Source: Zonotrichia leucophrys gambelii
Lineage: Eukaryota; Chordata; Aves; Passeriformes; Passerellidae
Direction of reading: 5' to 3'
Assembly: GCF_028769735.1 (NCBI RefSeq)
Contig: NC_088170.1
Location: 65,945,085-66,009,084, forward strand
DNA: 64,000 nucleotides
The first letter of the stretch is position 1. Each line of letters begins with the position of its first letter. Position numbers and translations under genes: made by a program. This document shows positions 1 through 12,774 of the stretch, in pieces. The notes beneath the pieces are model-generated. The model made no database searches. It was not told the DNA's origin and worked only from the letters and a program-made list of their open reading frames with translations.

Positions 1-710
1 TCTCTTGGAGATACTGAATTTCTATGAAACCTCCCTGAGAATCTTTGACACTGACAGTAAGATGACACTAAATCAATAAAACACTAAATAAAATAACCAT
101 AATTAATAGTACTTTCATTTCCTATATTTTTTTCCTTAAATCTCAAAGTGTTTTGCAAAAGAGGGCAAATATTTTTACATTTAACTGATGAAAAAAACAG
201 AGGCAGAGATAGACCAAATATCCCATATTAAATCCTAGATATGGTAGGGACAGTGAGTCCCATTAGGAGAGAAGGCAGGTTCCTGCCTGAGATGTTGGGG
301 CTACTCAATAAAAATAGTAATAGACACCAATTTCATCTTTTTAGCCTTTAACTTTCTCAGCACATTATTTCTTTAAGTCATTCAATAACTGTTAATAGGT
401 GACAGACTCATCAAGCCATTGAAATTATGTAACTTCCAAACCTGTGAGATTGAAGTATTGTTCTTCCCACAACCCCATTACTTTCAGTAACTACTTCCAA
501 ACCAGCTGCCTATGTGGAAGCAATTGAGAAGTCACTTCAGACAAATAACTCTTCCAAAACACTCCTTCAGAAGTATTAAAGCCAGCAAGGCCTATTGGGT
601 GACCACTTTCTGATCTGTGAGAAACTGTCTGGATTTATCACAGTGTTCAGAGAAATTACCAGATTGGATTCAGAACACATCAGGTCACAAACATTTTCCA
701 GTAAAAGGCC
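1..710. other. Unremarkable AT-rich intronic sequence
   Basis: No exon, repeat family or RNA gene is recognised here; open frames are short and end at random. Confidence 0.6.
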
Positions 711-1272
711 AAAAGGAGAAAACATTCACATGATGGCACAGAAATTCCAAATCTCGACATCACAGGGTACACAGAGGTTCCTTCACACCCTGTGTAGATG
801 GCATGAGTGACAAAGTAGGATTAATATCAGGGAATGTCCCTGGGATCCACAAAAGGAGAAAACATTCACATTATGGCACAGACATTCCAAATCTCAGCAT
901 CACTGGGTACACAGAGGTTCCTCCACACCCTGTGCAGATGCAATGAGTGACAAAGGGGGATTAATAACTGGGAATGTCACTGGCATCCACAAAAGGAGAA
1001 AAGATTGACATTATTGGCACAGAAATTTCAAATCTCAGCGTCACTGGGTGCACTGAGATTCCTCCACACCCTGTGCAGATGCAATGAGTGACAAAGAGGG
1101 ATTAACAACAGCGAATGCCACTGGCATCCACAAAAGGAGAAAACATGGACATTATTGGCACAGAAATTTCGAATCTCAACGTCACTGGGTGCACTGAGAT
1201 TCCTCCACACCCTGTGCAGATGCAATGAGTGACAAAGAGGGATTAATAACTGGGAATGCCAGCAGCATCCAC
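711..1272. repeat. Four-copy 140-bp minisatellite
   Basis: Four head-to-tail units begin with AAAAGGAGAA at 711, 851, 991 and 1132, with lengths of 140, 140, 141 and 141 bases, and a broken start of a fifth unit follows at 1273. Each unit contains CACACCCTGT and GAGTGACAAAG blocks. Copies 3 and 4 are most alike and copy 1 is the most diverged, which suggests growth from the right end. There are no spacers, and since 140 is not a multiple of three no frame is kept across the array, so it is not coding. I do not recognise the family. Confidence 0.92.
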
Positions 1273-2292
1273 AAAAGGCAACACGACACCGAAGAAGCAC
1301 AAGGGAGATGCTGACAGCTCCAACAGGAACAGCTCTATTTCACAACCCTTATCTCACTGTAATTAATTTTGAAGCGAGTTATCTTTCCCTGTGACACTTC
1401 CGCACATCTCCCAGCTCAGAGAACGCGGCTCCGGAGCCGACCAAAGAAAGATGTAAAATAAACTCTCCCGGGTCAAATTCCTCATGACACGTGGTTTCAT
1501 TACATAGGAAAGATGCCCTGGTCTGCCTGACTCAAGTTGTTTTAGCTGCTCAACAGTTTTTCTTTCTGGATAGATGCTGCTAATTCAACATAAACCCAAA
1601 TGTGATCAATTTACACAAAATTTGTAAACAAACTAATAGCAAACTGTACTCACAGAGTGTCCCCCAACCTTGCCTTAACACCAATTTCCTCACAGGTTTT
1701 GGCTTCAGTCTGCTTTTGAAATTAGTTTGAGTTAGCTTGTATGATGTTGAAAAATTTGGAAGGAAAATCCAAAGTCCCACTGCAAGTCTTAAACCATGTT
1801 CACCATCACTAACCCTATTTTTGCCAATATCCAACAACTTTCTGTTGAGCTGACTGGGTATGTCAGAGTTTCCAGGGCCATGACTCCCATGAGTCACCTG
1901 TTGAGCATGAAAATGAGCATTTACCTATTATTTATGTATGCAAAATTACATTTCCTGCCTGTCTCCATGAGGCATGGTATCATCCCTGGCAGCAATTAGA
2001 CTTTTTCAGGAGCTCCAAAATGTCTTAAGGGCAATAAAGGTCACATTTTATTTATATTTTTTTCTCCTTCTTTAGATTATGTAATAACAACTATTTCAAA
2101 GCATGCAATACTGAAAGTCAGTGGAGGGAAGATAAAAACAGGAAGGGAGATAACAGCACAACTCAGAACTCTCACAAGCTGCATGAAATATGCACAAAGC
2201 CCTGTGCCACCACAGCCCATCCTCCAAAGCAAGGCCTCATTAAAGATCTGGGAGCACCAAAGTGGACTCACCCCATGGTACCAAATTTCCTC

Positions 2293-2313
2293 AAAAAAAA
2301 AAAAAAAAAAAAA
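2293..2313. repeat. Poly(A) run
   Basis: An uninterrupted A stretch of about 21 bases in intronic sequence. Confidence 0.9.
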
Positions 2314-5300
2314 TTGGGTGGTTAGTCTAATCCTGGTCTTCCTTTCACACTCATGGACAGACAGAAGCACAGATCAGGGGAAATCAATCAATGAATATTC
2401 ATGGATTAATGAACACCAACATATATCTGTTAACAATGACAAAAACATGATGAAAACATTAAGAATGTCTGCAGAAACTGAGACAGAGGTGTCTCCTTTT
2501 CTTTCCTTTCCTAACAAGCAGCAGCTTGTCCAGGACTGAACAGGTTTACAGGCAGAAAAGCACAATCTAGATACTGAAAAAGTCAAGATCAGTTTCAAGA
2601 GCAGCAACTGCAGATACACAGTCTGTATGTGAGCTTCTCTCGGCCATGGATAAGCAAGAAAATTCAGTGTCAGCCTGGCATCTGGTGACCCTTTTTATTT
2701 TCTACAGTCCTACAGAGCACAGAAGTGCAAGAATGAACATTCAGCTTCCTCAAATCCTTATCTCAAACAGGCTGTGCTGTGTCAGAATTAGCAGAGCACC
2801 CAGGGCAGCCAAGCCCCCAGAAATACCAGGCAAATCCGATACAAGGGACGTAAGGGGCAATGCATTATTTTCTGCAGATTATTGAGCACAGAGGGAAAAC
2901 CAGGATACTTTTCACCCTCTTTCTCCTATTCCCTTTGAAGAACTATGGACAAGAGAAGAGAATTCATATTTACATCCAGTAAATAAATGAGAAGCCAATG
3001 TGTTCTTAGGCAATCTGCAGTACAAAATAGCTTTCCTGGACAACTTTCAGGCCATATCAGTTTGGCAGAACTGTTTGATACACTTGGGACATGTGTTCCA
3101 GCTGAAGTGTGCCATGGGACACTGATAATTCACTCTGTCCCCATGTGTAAAACATTCTTCCTACCTCTGACACTCCAATGACATCCCCTCAATGACAGAT
3201 ATTTGTCCAGTTGCCCTGGTTTAAAAAAAGCCTCATCTTTCAACACATCTCTTTGGTAAATACACTGGGAAAACTAAATTATCAACATCAACACTGTTCA
3301 CTTAGGGAAAAAAAATCCCACCAATAATAACCATGTAAACCTCTGTAAGATAACAATAATTCCAGAAAGAAATCATGATAAGAGATTGGCCAGGAGATTT
3401 AAAATTAGTTCTGATTCATATTGTTTTGCTGAGTGTTTTTCTGGACCTACTGGGTGTTTCCCCATCTGAAGACTATAAATAAATAAAGGTACTCTCATGG
3501 ATCCCTTGGAGATCATAGTATGAAAAGAACTGGATAAGAGCTGTGCTATTGCTTTTTTGCATTGAACTTTCCTGTTTTGCTTGGTCTGAATTATCTTTCA
3601 TTCACAAGTCATTGTGTGGTGTGACCTGGTGGAGATCACTGAGACTGCTGCAGGATATTGCCCAAAAGCACAATATCAGAGATCAACCTGTAAAAAAAAA
3701 GGTAGATTCTAAGGGGATAGAAGTACAACAGAGCTGTACTACATTAACAAAAACCCACTGACTTGTAGCTGAGAAAATCTGCTGGAAATGATCACAGTAT
3801 TACCAGGAAAGTTATATTCAGTGTGAAATGTTTTCACCCCCCCTTTTAAAAATGAATGAGACTGCATGATCACCTTTTCTTACTGGGAACTGGTGCATGC
3901 TCAACACCCAGAAAAAACTCACCTGAAGGTTTAAATCACCATGTTTAGAAGGGAAGGATGGTCTTGTGGTTAGAATACTGAATTCAAGAGACCTGGCCCC
4001 AAATCCCATTGGGTTACAGGTCTACCCTTGGTCTGGCACTCAGAGTTCTTTGGGACACAGATTCTCCTTTCACATTTATTTGCAGCAATGGGGTTTAATT
4101 TCATGCGGCTCTCCATGCACAACTTTGAGTTAAATTTGCAGGCAGTACACACAAATAAATCTATATGAGCCCTAACACTCTTGAAGAAAATTCCAAACTC
4201 CTGTGTTTCCCTCATGTACATCAAAATGCCAAGCACAAATTTCTCTATTTCCGACATCCTTGGAAAGATGAAGAGTAATAGTAAGATATTGAATAATAGG
4301 ATTCATATTCCTGTTATTAAAAATAATTAAATATAGGGTTCTCCAAGAAGGGAAATGAGTGTAATATGAAATTAATCAGTGAAGCTTCTGAAGTAAATGG
4401 ATGGGTTATTACAGAACAGCACTATAGCAGGCTTAAGAGTATTTTCCACAAACCTTTATATGAAAAAATTCATAGTTCTTGATAAAATTACATCTTCTCT
4501 ATATTTTAACAATTTATAAAGAGAAGAAAAGCTAGACTTTTGATAAACATTTCTGAGAAAAAAATCATATTAGTTTTCAATTTCAATTAAAGCCCACCAA
4601 AAAAATGAGGTCTATAAAATATTCACATAGTTTTCCATCCTAAAGGGCTTATGCCATGGCAACAAAATTATCCTTCATATAAAGACCAATGAAATCAATA
4701 GATTTACAGAAAAACTTGTATTCAGCTTCCTAGAAAGTTTCTGTTTGCCAAAGAAAGCTGATTTCCCTAGATGTTGCTGAACAGCTTCTGCCCTGGGATT
4801 GCACTGGTTTTGCTCAACCCAGTGACAGATGCTCATTTCTCTGGCTGACAGTCCTGCCCTTCATGTGGTCCAGCACATTCCCAGCAGCCTCCCCACATCA
4901 TTTTCCACCCAGGATGCTGCACCCAGGCTGATGAGAAACCAAACTGTGCAGAAACACATCACTGCTAAATTCTCTCCCTTGACGTGGTGGTCAAAGGGGA
5001 GGTTCTCCACACAAGACAGATTTTCAGATTGTCTGCAAACATCCAGGTTAGACAAGACCTGAACCTTGCCTTGAGGTGGGTGCTGCCCAAAGAGAGACAT
5101 CTGCAGATGTGCAGGTGGATACAGGCTGTGTGAGGAGCTCAGGGACCAGCTCTGTGTCTAACCTACAGCACAACAGGGCCAAGCTAGTGACTATAAAGAC
5201 ATTTCAGGAGCATCTGAACCAGCCCTGATCCCACCACTGTGACTCCAGGGTAGCCTGGAAGCTTGCACTGGCTCTGATGATGAGTATCTGGTAGTCAGGT

Positions 5301-6744
5301 ACTGTAAATCCATCCCTGCTCCTGACTGCTCCTTTCAGAAAGCACAAACCTGTCTCCAAAGACACTGGAAGCAATGGGGCTCAAAATGTGCCAGCAGTTG
5401 AACTAAGGAAACTCCACTGCACTCCATTAGCCAAATGGACACTTAAAAGGGAGGTTTTTGTCTGAAGTCAAACATTTTTTCAGGTCCCAGCTGCTGGGGG
5501 CTGATCCAACTCTTTCTAAACCTATCTGGAGAAATGGGAGTTTCAAAGAGCAGCCCCGGTCAGGAATCAGAGCACAGAGCTCTCCTGGATCCTGGGCAGG
5601 TCCCAGCTGCCTCAGCCAGGAACAGCCTCACTCCCAGAGCCCAGACACCCCACATTGCAAGGCAAGTGGAATAAAACATTCATGGTAAAAAGGGAAATAA
5701 ACTGCGGTGACAGTACATTCCAACAGCTAGCATTGTCTTCTGTTTTCAGTATCAGTTTATAGAAATACAGACTGTACATGGATTTATAGGTGTGTATAAT
5801 ACATGCTGTATTTCAGAATACTCTTTATCAGCATATAAAATATATATATGGGAGAAAAATAAAGTAATTTCAAAAGAATACAGAACCACCTAGATATGTA
5901 AAGCTCATAACTTAAGCCCTTGGGACAGGTAGATGGCAAGAGATTTTCCTCAGAGGTGAACCTGGTCCTGTGTGTGGCACAAAAACCTCCAGCACTCACT
6001 GCCCTCTCTGCCCTGGTACCTTGGGTGCTCTGATGTGTGGGGCTTCATTCTGCTTGGCTACTTCAGGCTCATTTTCTACACAATCTGTTCCAGAGCTCAC
6101 TGCTCACAGAATGTCTGGACTGAAAGAGGATCCTTGACCAATCCCAGCCCAAGGAGCTCCTCTCCTTTACTCTCTGTGACCTGAAGAAGGGAAAGCTGGC
6201 ACAGCTGGCACTCTACACCAGACAAGCTCTGGCACAGCAACAAACCTCTGCAGCCACAGAGCTTTCTCTGGGTGACAGGATCTGAGTGTCAGACAGGAGC
6301 AAGTCAGTCTCAGGGATAACACCCATAGGCTCCCACATCATTCCTGAATTACAATTAATTTAGGAATGAGAGACAGAAGGAGCACAGAGATGGATGCAAA
6401 TGGACAGTTTAAAACTGCTGATACTCTGCTCTCTGCAGCAGCTGTAAATGAGGGGATGAGGGCACCTCACCACTATGAAATAGCAGGACTGGGGCTTAGC
6501 CTCTCTCAAGGCTCAAGAGAAATGTATTTTTACCACACCATCCTGCTGGGCTGCTACTTTAGAACAGAAAAGAAGCAAGCAGAAATTCTCAATTAATTGA
6601 ATGTGGAAGAAGCTTGAAATCCTATGCCTTAAAAGCTCAAAAGTCAACCAGTGAACAGAGAGAATCCAAACAGTATTTATTTGCCCAAACTCTTGATTTT
6701 AAATTTCCTGATGAGTGCTCTGTGAACTAAAATTAATTATTTTC

Positions 6745-6766
6745 TTTTTTTTTTTTTTTTTTTTTT
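6745..6766. repeat. Poly(T) run
   Basis: An uninterrupted T stretch of about 22 bases in intronic sequence. Confidence 0.9.
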
Positions 6767-7333
6767 ACTTCCTCTAGAGAGAATCCCTAAAGGAGAAAAG
6801 GAGAGCTCCAAAGTTTGCACTCATTGACACTTTGCAGTGAAGATGCACACACAGAATATGCATGAGAAGAGACATTTAGAGGTGATTCTTACCCAGCATT
6901 CAAATCCCTTTTTCAAAGAACACAGAAAGACTCTTTCCTGGGACACTCTACCTGGAAAACATTCAATTTTTCTGGCATCAGCATGAACAAAATGCAAGCT
7001 CTCAAAGCAGTCCATGCTGCAGCTCTCTGTAGGACTGGCATGTACAGTTCTGTAATTCTGGAATTCTGCATTTGAAAATCTCTGTTCACCCCAAAACACT
7101 CCTTGCACTATAGCCCTTACTGCTTAAAGTGTAACACAGAACAGTGATGACTAAGAGCAGAGATCTCAGAAACTTGGTCTAATCTCTTTCATCACCTGAA
7201 GTATCATTTTAATCTACATTTCATGGAAAAAAATTCAGGGACCTTTGTTCAGCCACTGGCATGCCTAGAGGAGCCAAAATCAAACCAAGTCCCCTGACCT
7301 GTGCAGTGAACATTGAGATCCACACAGGAGGTG

Positions 7334-7510
7334 GCCTTGGATAAGGCTTATGAGGGGATGCAGAAGATTGGAAATGGATTAAGCACAGGTTCAGATGGAA
7401 GAGGCTGCCCAGTGCCCACAGAGGCAGTGGTGCTAAAGGGTAGCAGAACTCTTCATCCTTCTTCCCAAAACTCCATTTGGAGATGGAGCCCACCTAGCAA
7501 ACTGGGAAAA
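7334..7510 (+). repeat. Tandem duplication, left copy (short form)
   Basis: This copy begins GCCTTGGATAAGGC and includes blocks AGATGGAAGAGGC and CTCCATTTGGAGATGGAG. It is nearly identical to 7511-7767 but lacks about 84 bases found there. The missing part is bounded in the right copy by TAAGCA direct repeats, and only one TAAGCA remains here (around 7379-7384), as expected for a deletion between short repeats. Confidence 0.88.
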
Positions 7511-7767
7511 GCCTTGGATAAGGCTTATGAGGGGATGCAGAAGATTGGAAACGGACTAAGCACATGATTGGAGATTGTTTATCCAACAGGTGATTGTTTC
7601 ATTGGATTCTGGTGTGAGTTGTTCTCACTCATTGGCCAATTAAGCAAAGGCTCAGATGGAAGAGGCTGCCCAGTGCCCACAGAGGCAGTGCACAGGGCAG
7701 CAGAACTCTTCATCCTTCTTCCCAAAACTCCATTTGGAGATGGAGCCCACCTAGCAACCTAGAAGGA
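7511..7767 (+). repeat. Tandem duplication, right copy (long form)
   Basis: It begins with the same GCCTTGGATAAGGC and ends at the same GCCCACCTAGCAA block as the left copy. It carries an extra 84-base segment between TAAGCA at 7557-7562 and TAAGCA at 7641-7646. The duplication explains two chance ORFs with repeated peptides here. Confidence 0.88.
7563..7640 (+). mobile_element. ERV LTR-derived segment inside the duplication
   Basis: The segment contains GGAGATTGTTTA, GGTGATTGTTTCATTGG and CTCATTGGCCAAT. The same blocks, in the same order, appear on the minus strand within the LTR at 8236-8635 (about 8433-8503). It is therefore a piece of the same LTR family in plus orientation, without its ends. 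Sequence on either side does not match that LTR, so the unit is chimeric. Confidence 0.7.
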
Positions 7768-8235
7768 ACTGATGCTGGTCACAGTCCCTGATCTGCAGAT
7801 CACCTTTTTTTTGTTTTGTTTCATATTTGAACCCTGTGAGTGTCTCATGCAAAATGCATAACCACACTTGGTCTTGCTGCATTATACTTGGCTCATTATT
7901 TATGGGTGGACTTTTTCTTTCCCCGCATCAATAACCACACACACCATGAGCAGCTATTGGCTAAATCAAGGCCACTCACATCAGCAGCTTCACTGAAGCT
8001 GGATTCAGCTGACAGGGAGCCAGCAGGGCTGGGAGCTGTCTCTGCTCAGGGGCTTCATGAGGTACAGAAAGAAACTGATAATTACAAAATGTGGCAGCTC
8101 CTGGGACGTGGGGTGGTGGAAAGGAGGCTGGGACATGCACATTTTCATTTGCTTTTCCTATTCAATTACTTTGTGACTTAGCATTTGTTTTTCCACCTCC
8201 TGTCTATTTAGATGACAAACTCTGCAGTATTGTAT
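7768..8235. other. Short intronic spacer between repeats
   Basis: Nothing recognised between the tandem duplication and the minus-strand LTR apart from a T-rich stretch near 7807. Confidence 0.5.
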
Positions 8236-8635
8236 TGGCAGGGATCCTCACAGCAGGGAGGAATGATCTGACTCCATGCTCTCAGAAAGCTAATTTATTA
8301 CTTTATGATACTATATTATATTAAAAAATACTATTCTATACTAAAGAATACAGAAAAGATACTTACAGAAGGCTAAAAAGGTAATAATGAAAACTCGTGA
8401 CTCCCTCCAGAGCCCTGACACAGCTTGGCCCTGATTGGCCAATGAGTCAAAACAACTCACATGAAACCAATGAAACAATCACCTGTGGGTAAACAATCTC
8501 CAAACACATTCCACATGAGCACAACACAGGAGAAGCAAATGAGATAAGAATTGTTTCCCTTTTTCTCTGAGGCTTCCCAGCTTCCCAGGAGAATATCCTG
8601 AGCAAAGGGATTTTTCAGAAAATGTGATTGCCTCA
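8236..8635 (-). mobile_element. Solo LTR of an endogenous retrovirus
   Basis: Read on the minus strand it starts TGAGGCAATCACATTTTC then TGAAAAATCC, and aligns block by block with the LTR at 37500-37884: TGAAAAATCC near the start, an ATTGGCCAAT block, GCCTTCTG, AGTATAG, a TAATAAAT poly(A) signal and GGAGTCAGATC near the end. The length is about 400 bases. CTGCAG flanks it at 8222-8227 and 8636-8641, which could be a 6-bp target duplication, but eight extra bases then lie at the 3' end, so the left boundary is uncertain by about ten bases. No internal retroviral genes are seen beside it. Confidence 0.8.
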
Positions 8636-10936
8636 CTGCAGGGTGGGGACTGTCTCGAACTATGAAGCTGAAGAAAGAAATAAAAGTAAATAAAGCAGGA
8701 TTCCAAGATGAAAAATAAAAACAAAGCAGATGACACTCTCAGCAAGGCTCTGCTCAGCTGCTGGTGACTGACAGAATCACAAGATGAGTTGGCAAGTTAA
8801 GAACATGGTTTTTACTCTTTAAAGTCCCACATTTCTGTGTCAACAGTGTTTTCTAAACAACTGACACTACTGATTCCCCACAGAAACACAACTGCAAGAT
8901 GAAAATAATCTGGCCATGCATATGCTATGGATCTTTTATTCTTCTTTTCCTCCTTCTCTGTTCAAATATTTGTTCATCAGAGTTCAGCACCAAAAACTGG
9001 AAACATGCCATCTTGCCCTTCTAATATTTTATAGAATACTGCATTTATTTGCAATTATATTCACCCAATAAAAAAATATGCTGCTTCAAAAAATCTTCCT
9101 ATAGCGAAATTTAATGTATTCTGGCTAGTAGTTTACTGCAGGATTTTTGTAATAAATTATTCTCACTTGCAGCCTGACCTTTGCAATTTTCATAATACAA
9201 TAAAAAAAAAAAAGAATACTCCTTCTGCAGATGTACATTCACAATCTATTCATCTCTTTCCTCTGTATTTTGCAGCAAACAGATGTCAGTGAGGACAGCT
9301 GCTGCACAAGCTCCTCAATACACTGATCTGGCATCTTGAATGGTGACACCTGAGCCTCGGATCCCAGGGAAATCTTTTATACTTCTTTACAGAAAACACA
9401 TTTTTCATTTTGGGCTCAACACCAACAAGATATCTACAGTGCAAGCTTCGATCTAAAGACGTCTCCTGATCTACCATTAGCTCCCTATTAAAGATTCAGG
9501 CTAACTAAAAAGTGTAAATCACAGAATATTAAAGATGCTTTTACAGCCTACCAGTCCCTGAGGCTCTGTGTGCCACTCCATGGACCACCCAAACTGGGAA
9601 ATACAAAGCATTCTTATCATTTCCAGTTAGAAATGGGAAGAGAAGGGGAGAGCAGGGAAGGACAGAGAGCTACAGCAGTAGCAAGATACTTGCATTTCAC
9701 ATTTCGCAAAGTGGTGACTGCAACATTTCCATGCTGTCTCTAATTTCCTTACTTCCAAGTTTCCCTCATTTCTGTCGTAAATTTAAATAATCACCAACCT
9801 TTGAAAGTATACATTTCTAGCACTACTTATTTTTTCCACTTTCAGTGTCCAATTCTTCTTCTTGGACCTTCCTACATGGGAGCTGTGTCTGCCTCTAGAA
9901 AAATACATTTCTAATTGACTCTCTTTGTCCCTAAAAGCTTGCCTTGGCAATAAGAAAATCCAGATCCAAGCTATAAAAAACAAACAGGATAAAATAAATT
10001 GTTCAGCTATATGGATTCTGCAGGGGATGTGTTTCCAGCCCAAGAAGACACAAAAGGGTTAATCATGGCTCAAATCACACTACTGACATAAATGCTCTCA
10101 TGTGGACTCTCCTAGAGCACTTTCCTATGGATCTGAAAGCATTTTGTAACAAAAAGATATGTTTTAGATTCTCAGAAAACTTGAGTCACTCAATTGAGGA
10201 CATTTAAGATCAATTCTGGGAAGAGAATTCAAGGTTTACTAATGTTTCCTCAGGTCACACTGTCTTCCAAACAGCACAGTGACCCCTCAAAACCAAATTA
10301 ATAATCTGCATCATTACTTTGTTCCATGTTCGTTATTTCTGGTAAAGGAAAGGGCCTTTTTCAGGGAAATCTTGGGGTTAATTTGTCACATGCATCTTCT
10401 ATGCCATGTTTTTTTTTGGCAAGAGATCAGTGAGCTCATTAATTTCTATATCTAACTTAGTTTCCGTTTCAAAGTACTATAAAACAGAAACAACCAGACA
10501 CTCATGCCAAAAAGTAAACATTAAAGAGACTATAAATGGTCCCTTTAAAAATTTATTTGGATACAACATAAAACAAAAGGCCATCTTAAAACTAAATGCT
10601 CCTAAAATAAACAATGAAGATCTTACCCCCTGCTTCGAGTAAGTATTTAAGCTAATGAGAGCTAGGAAATCAATGAGTAGATATTGAATTGCTATCCAGC
10701 CAGGCTTCAGACAGATTCTGGTAAACAAACACAAATCTAAAAATAAAAGTGATGGGGAAATCTTTTTTTCAGGAAGTTGCACATTTGTAGGCAGAGGGGT
10801 GGGGGAGCGGGTGGAAAGAGATTCTGTAAAAGACAAGTGATGAGGAAGAGATCACACTTGAGATATTTCCATCTATTGGAAAAGATGCTTAGGTCAGTAT
10901 CCAGTTTAATAACTGAGACACCTCACGGTCCATGCT

Positions 10937-10976
10937 GGATCTTAAAAGTCTTACATGGATCTTAAAACGCTTACAT
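10937..10976. repeat. 20-bp tandem duplication
   Basis: Two adjacent units, each GGATCTTAAAA followed by GTCTTACAT or CGCTTACAT, differ at two positions. Probably a slippage product. Confidence 0.85.
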
Positions 10977-12757
10977 GCCTTTGGCTCACATCTGCACGCT
11001 CATCTCCAGCTGGTATTTGGGACTCCAGAGCAGGGAACACAATTCTCAAGAAGAGCTAATGTGGATGCAACTTGCTGTGAGAGAGAAGTTCTATATCACT
11101 AATTTATATAATTTTTATAATAACCACTTCTTGCTCTGAGACCTGCTTCAAATTTCCTTTTGCTTTATTTTGTGTAACTGGCAGTTCCACTGAGAGGCTT
11201 TGTTGTTTTAGAGAGCAGCCTGCATATATGGTATTACAGGAGAAAATTTAGATTTTGTAGCAACACCTACTACCGCTACTCTCAGTGCTGCAAAATTTTT
11301 TTTTACTAAACTGAGAGTTTAAACACCCCACAGTCGTGCCACACATTCATAAATTCACTTTTGCCAAAATAAAGTGCTGTTCTCCTGGGCACGTGGCCAT
11401 ATTTCTCCAACGGAGCAAAACGGTTACGGCTGGAGTTCCCATATATTGTTTTATGCAATAATATCTGTGTGCTTTTGGGACTTTCAAAGACACATGACAG
11501 ATAATTCCACTGGAGAGCTGCAGTCACCTTCTTCCCCTCCAAACTGCAGGGTATGCAGGATATTTACTGCTCCCAGCCCTCCTTCTTTGCCCAGTTTTGT
11601 GCAGACCTCAGTGGCAACACAATGGCATAGAAAAGAGCCCAGCCACAGCATGAAATTTTAATTTAGTTCGGAAAGAGATGAGATCTGTTAAACTGCAGCA
11701 ATTATTCCCATGTTTTTCATTCACATCCTGGGAAAATCAAATATGCAATGATCCATCTCCAAAAAAGACTTTTTGCAGTAGGGCATGAACTGGATGATGA
11801 GCCTGATGTGGAGCCAGTGCAGAGGGCAGGAGCAGAGCCAAAATATTCACAGGCTCACATTGCTAAGCAGGAAACCTGCTGGCCAATATTGCTAGTGCAC
11901 ACATTAGGACCCTTTTCAGTGAAAAACATGAAAAGAAGTGTCCTGGATCTGCTAAATTACTTTTCATTGTGAATTCTGACTGATGCTCCAACCTGCTAAC
12001 ATAATTTACAGCAGAATATCAAGTTTTATCACCTCTGACACTTCTGAGTGCACATGACTTAGCTCAGCACAGACACAACCAAGTACACAACCATGGATAG
12101 CATGGTTCATCCTGGCACTAGGATGCTACCAGGGAACAGCAAAGAACCACCAGACCCCTTTTTTTTCAGCAACCAAAGTAGAGCTGCACTTAAAACCCCA
12201 ATTTCCACACCAGCACTTCAGAGGGCACCAGCTGGGCTAGCACAACCTCTTCTGTGCCCTTCATATTCTCCTCTGAACAGAAGAAACTTCTTGTCTGTGT
12301 TTTATTTGATGGCAGAGATGAACTGTATTTTTACATTCTTCTGTCTGCAAACCCATTGACTGCTGCCAGACATGCAGCCGTCTTTAACAAACTACTATTC
12401 TGCAGGCAATTTCAGAGAATCAGATAGAGAACAAAGAGGCTACCAAACCAACCATAAAAATTCAGATGGAGAAAACATTATAATGAATAATATTAAGATG
12501 GCTCTACATTCAGAATTGGTGTCTCCTCACCCTATAAAAAGTCCATTACAGTGTGCTTTTCTGAGATGTGAGGCATGAAGTGTAACCCTTTCCAAGACAA
12601 GATAAACAGCACAGTTTTCAGAAAATATCTGCTTTAAAACTGAGCACTTCTACATAGAATACTTCCCTGAAAATTGAAAAAGACTGTTCTTATGTTTTGA
12701 AGACAGCTGTATTCTGTTGCTGACAAGTTACACAGACCTTGAAACAGTAGCGGTAGA

Positions 12758-12774
12758 TTGTTTGTTTGTTTGTT
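12758..12774. repeat. (TTTG)n microsatellite
   Basis: Four TTTG units followed by a T run. Confidence 0.85.

Larger units (their letters stand above)
1273..7333. other. Intronic sequence with homopolymer runs only
   Basis: No gene or transposon is recognised. It contains an A run of about 21 at 2293-2313 and a T run of about 22 at 6745-6766. The A run is not preceded by a recognisable retroelement, so it is listed as a simple repeat. Confidence 0.55.

Noticed and set aside
711..1272. CRISPR-like array
   Set aside because: Units are 140 bases, contiguous and without unique spacers, in a vertebrate intron.
1028..1300. 90-codon minus-strand ORF with an internally repeated peptide
   Set aside because: The peptide repeat only reflects the 141-base minisatellite units; the 140-base units break the frame, so there is no protein repeat across the array.
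9515..9600. CR1 3' end on the minus strand
   Set aside because: A few words such as AATCACAGAATATTAAAG look like the CR1 terminus, but the following sequence does not follow the consensus.
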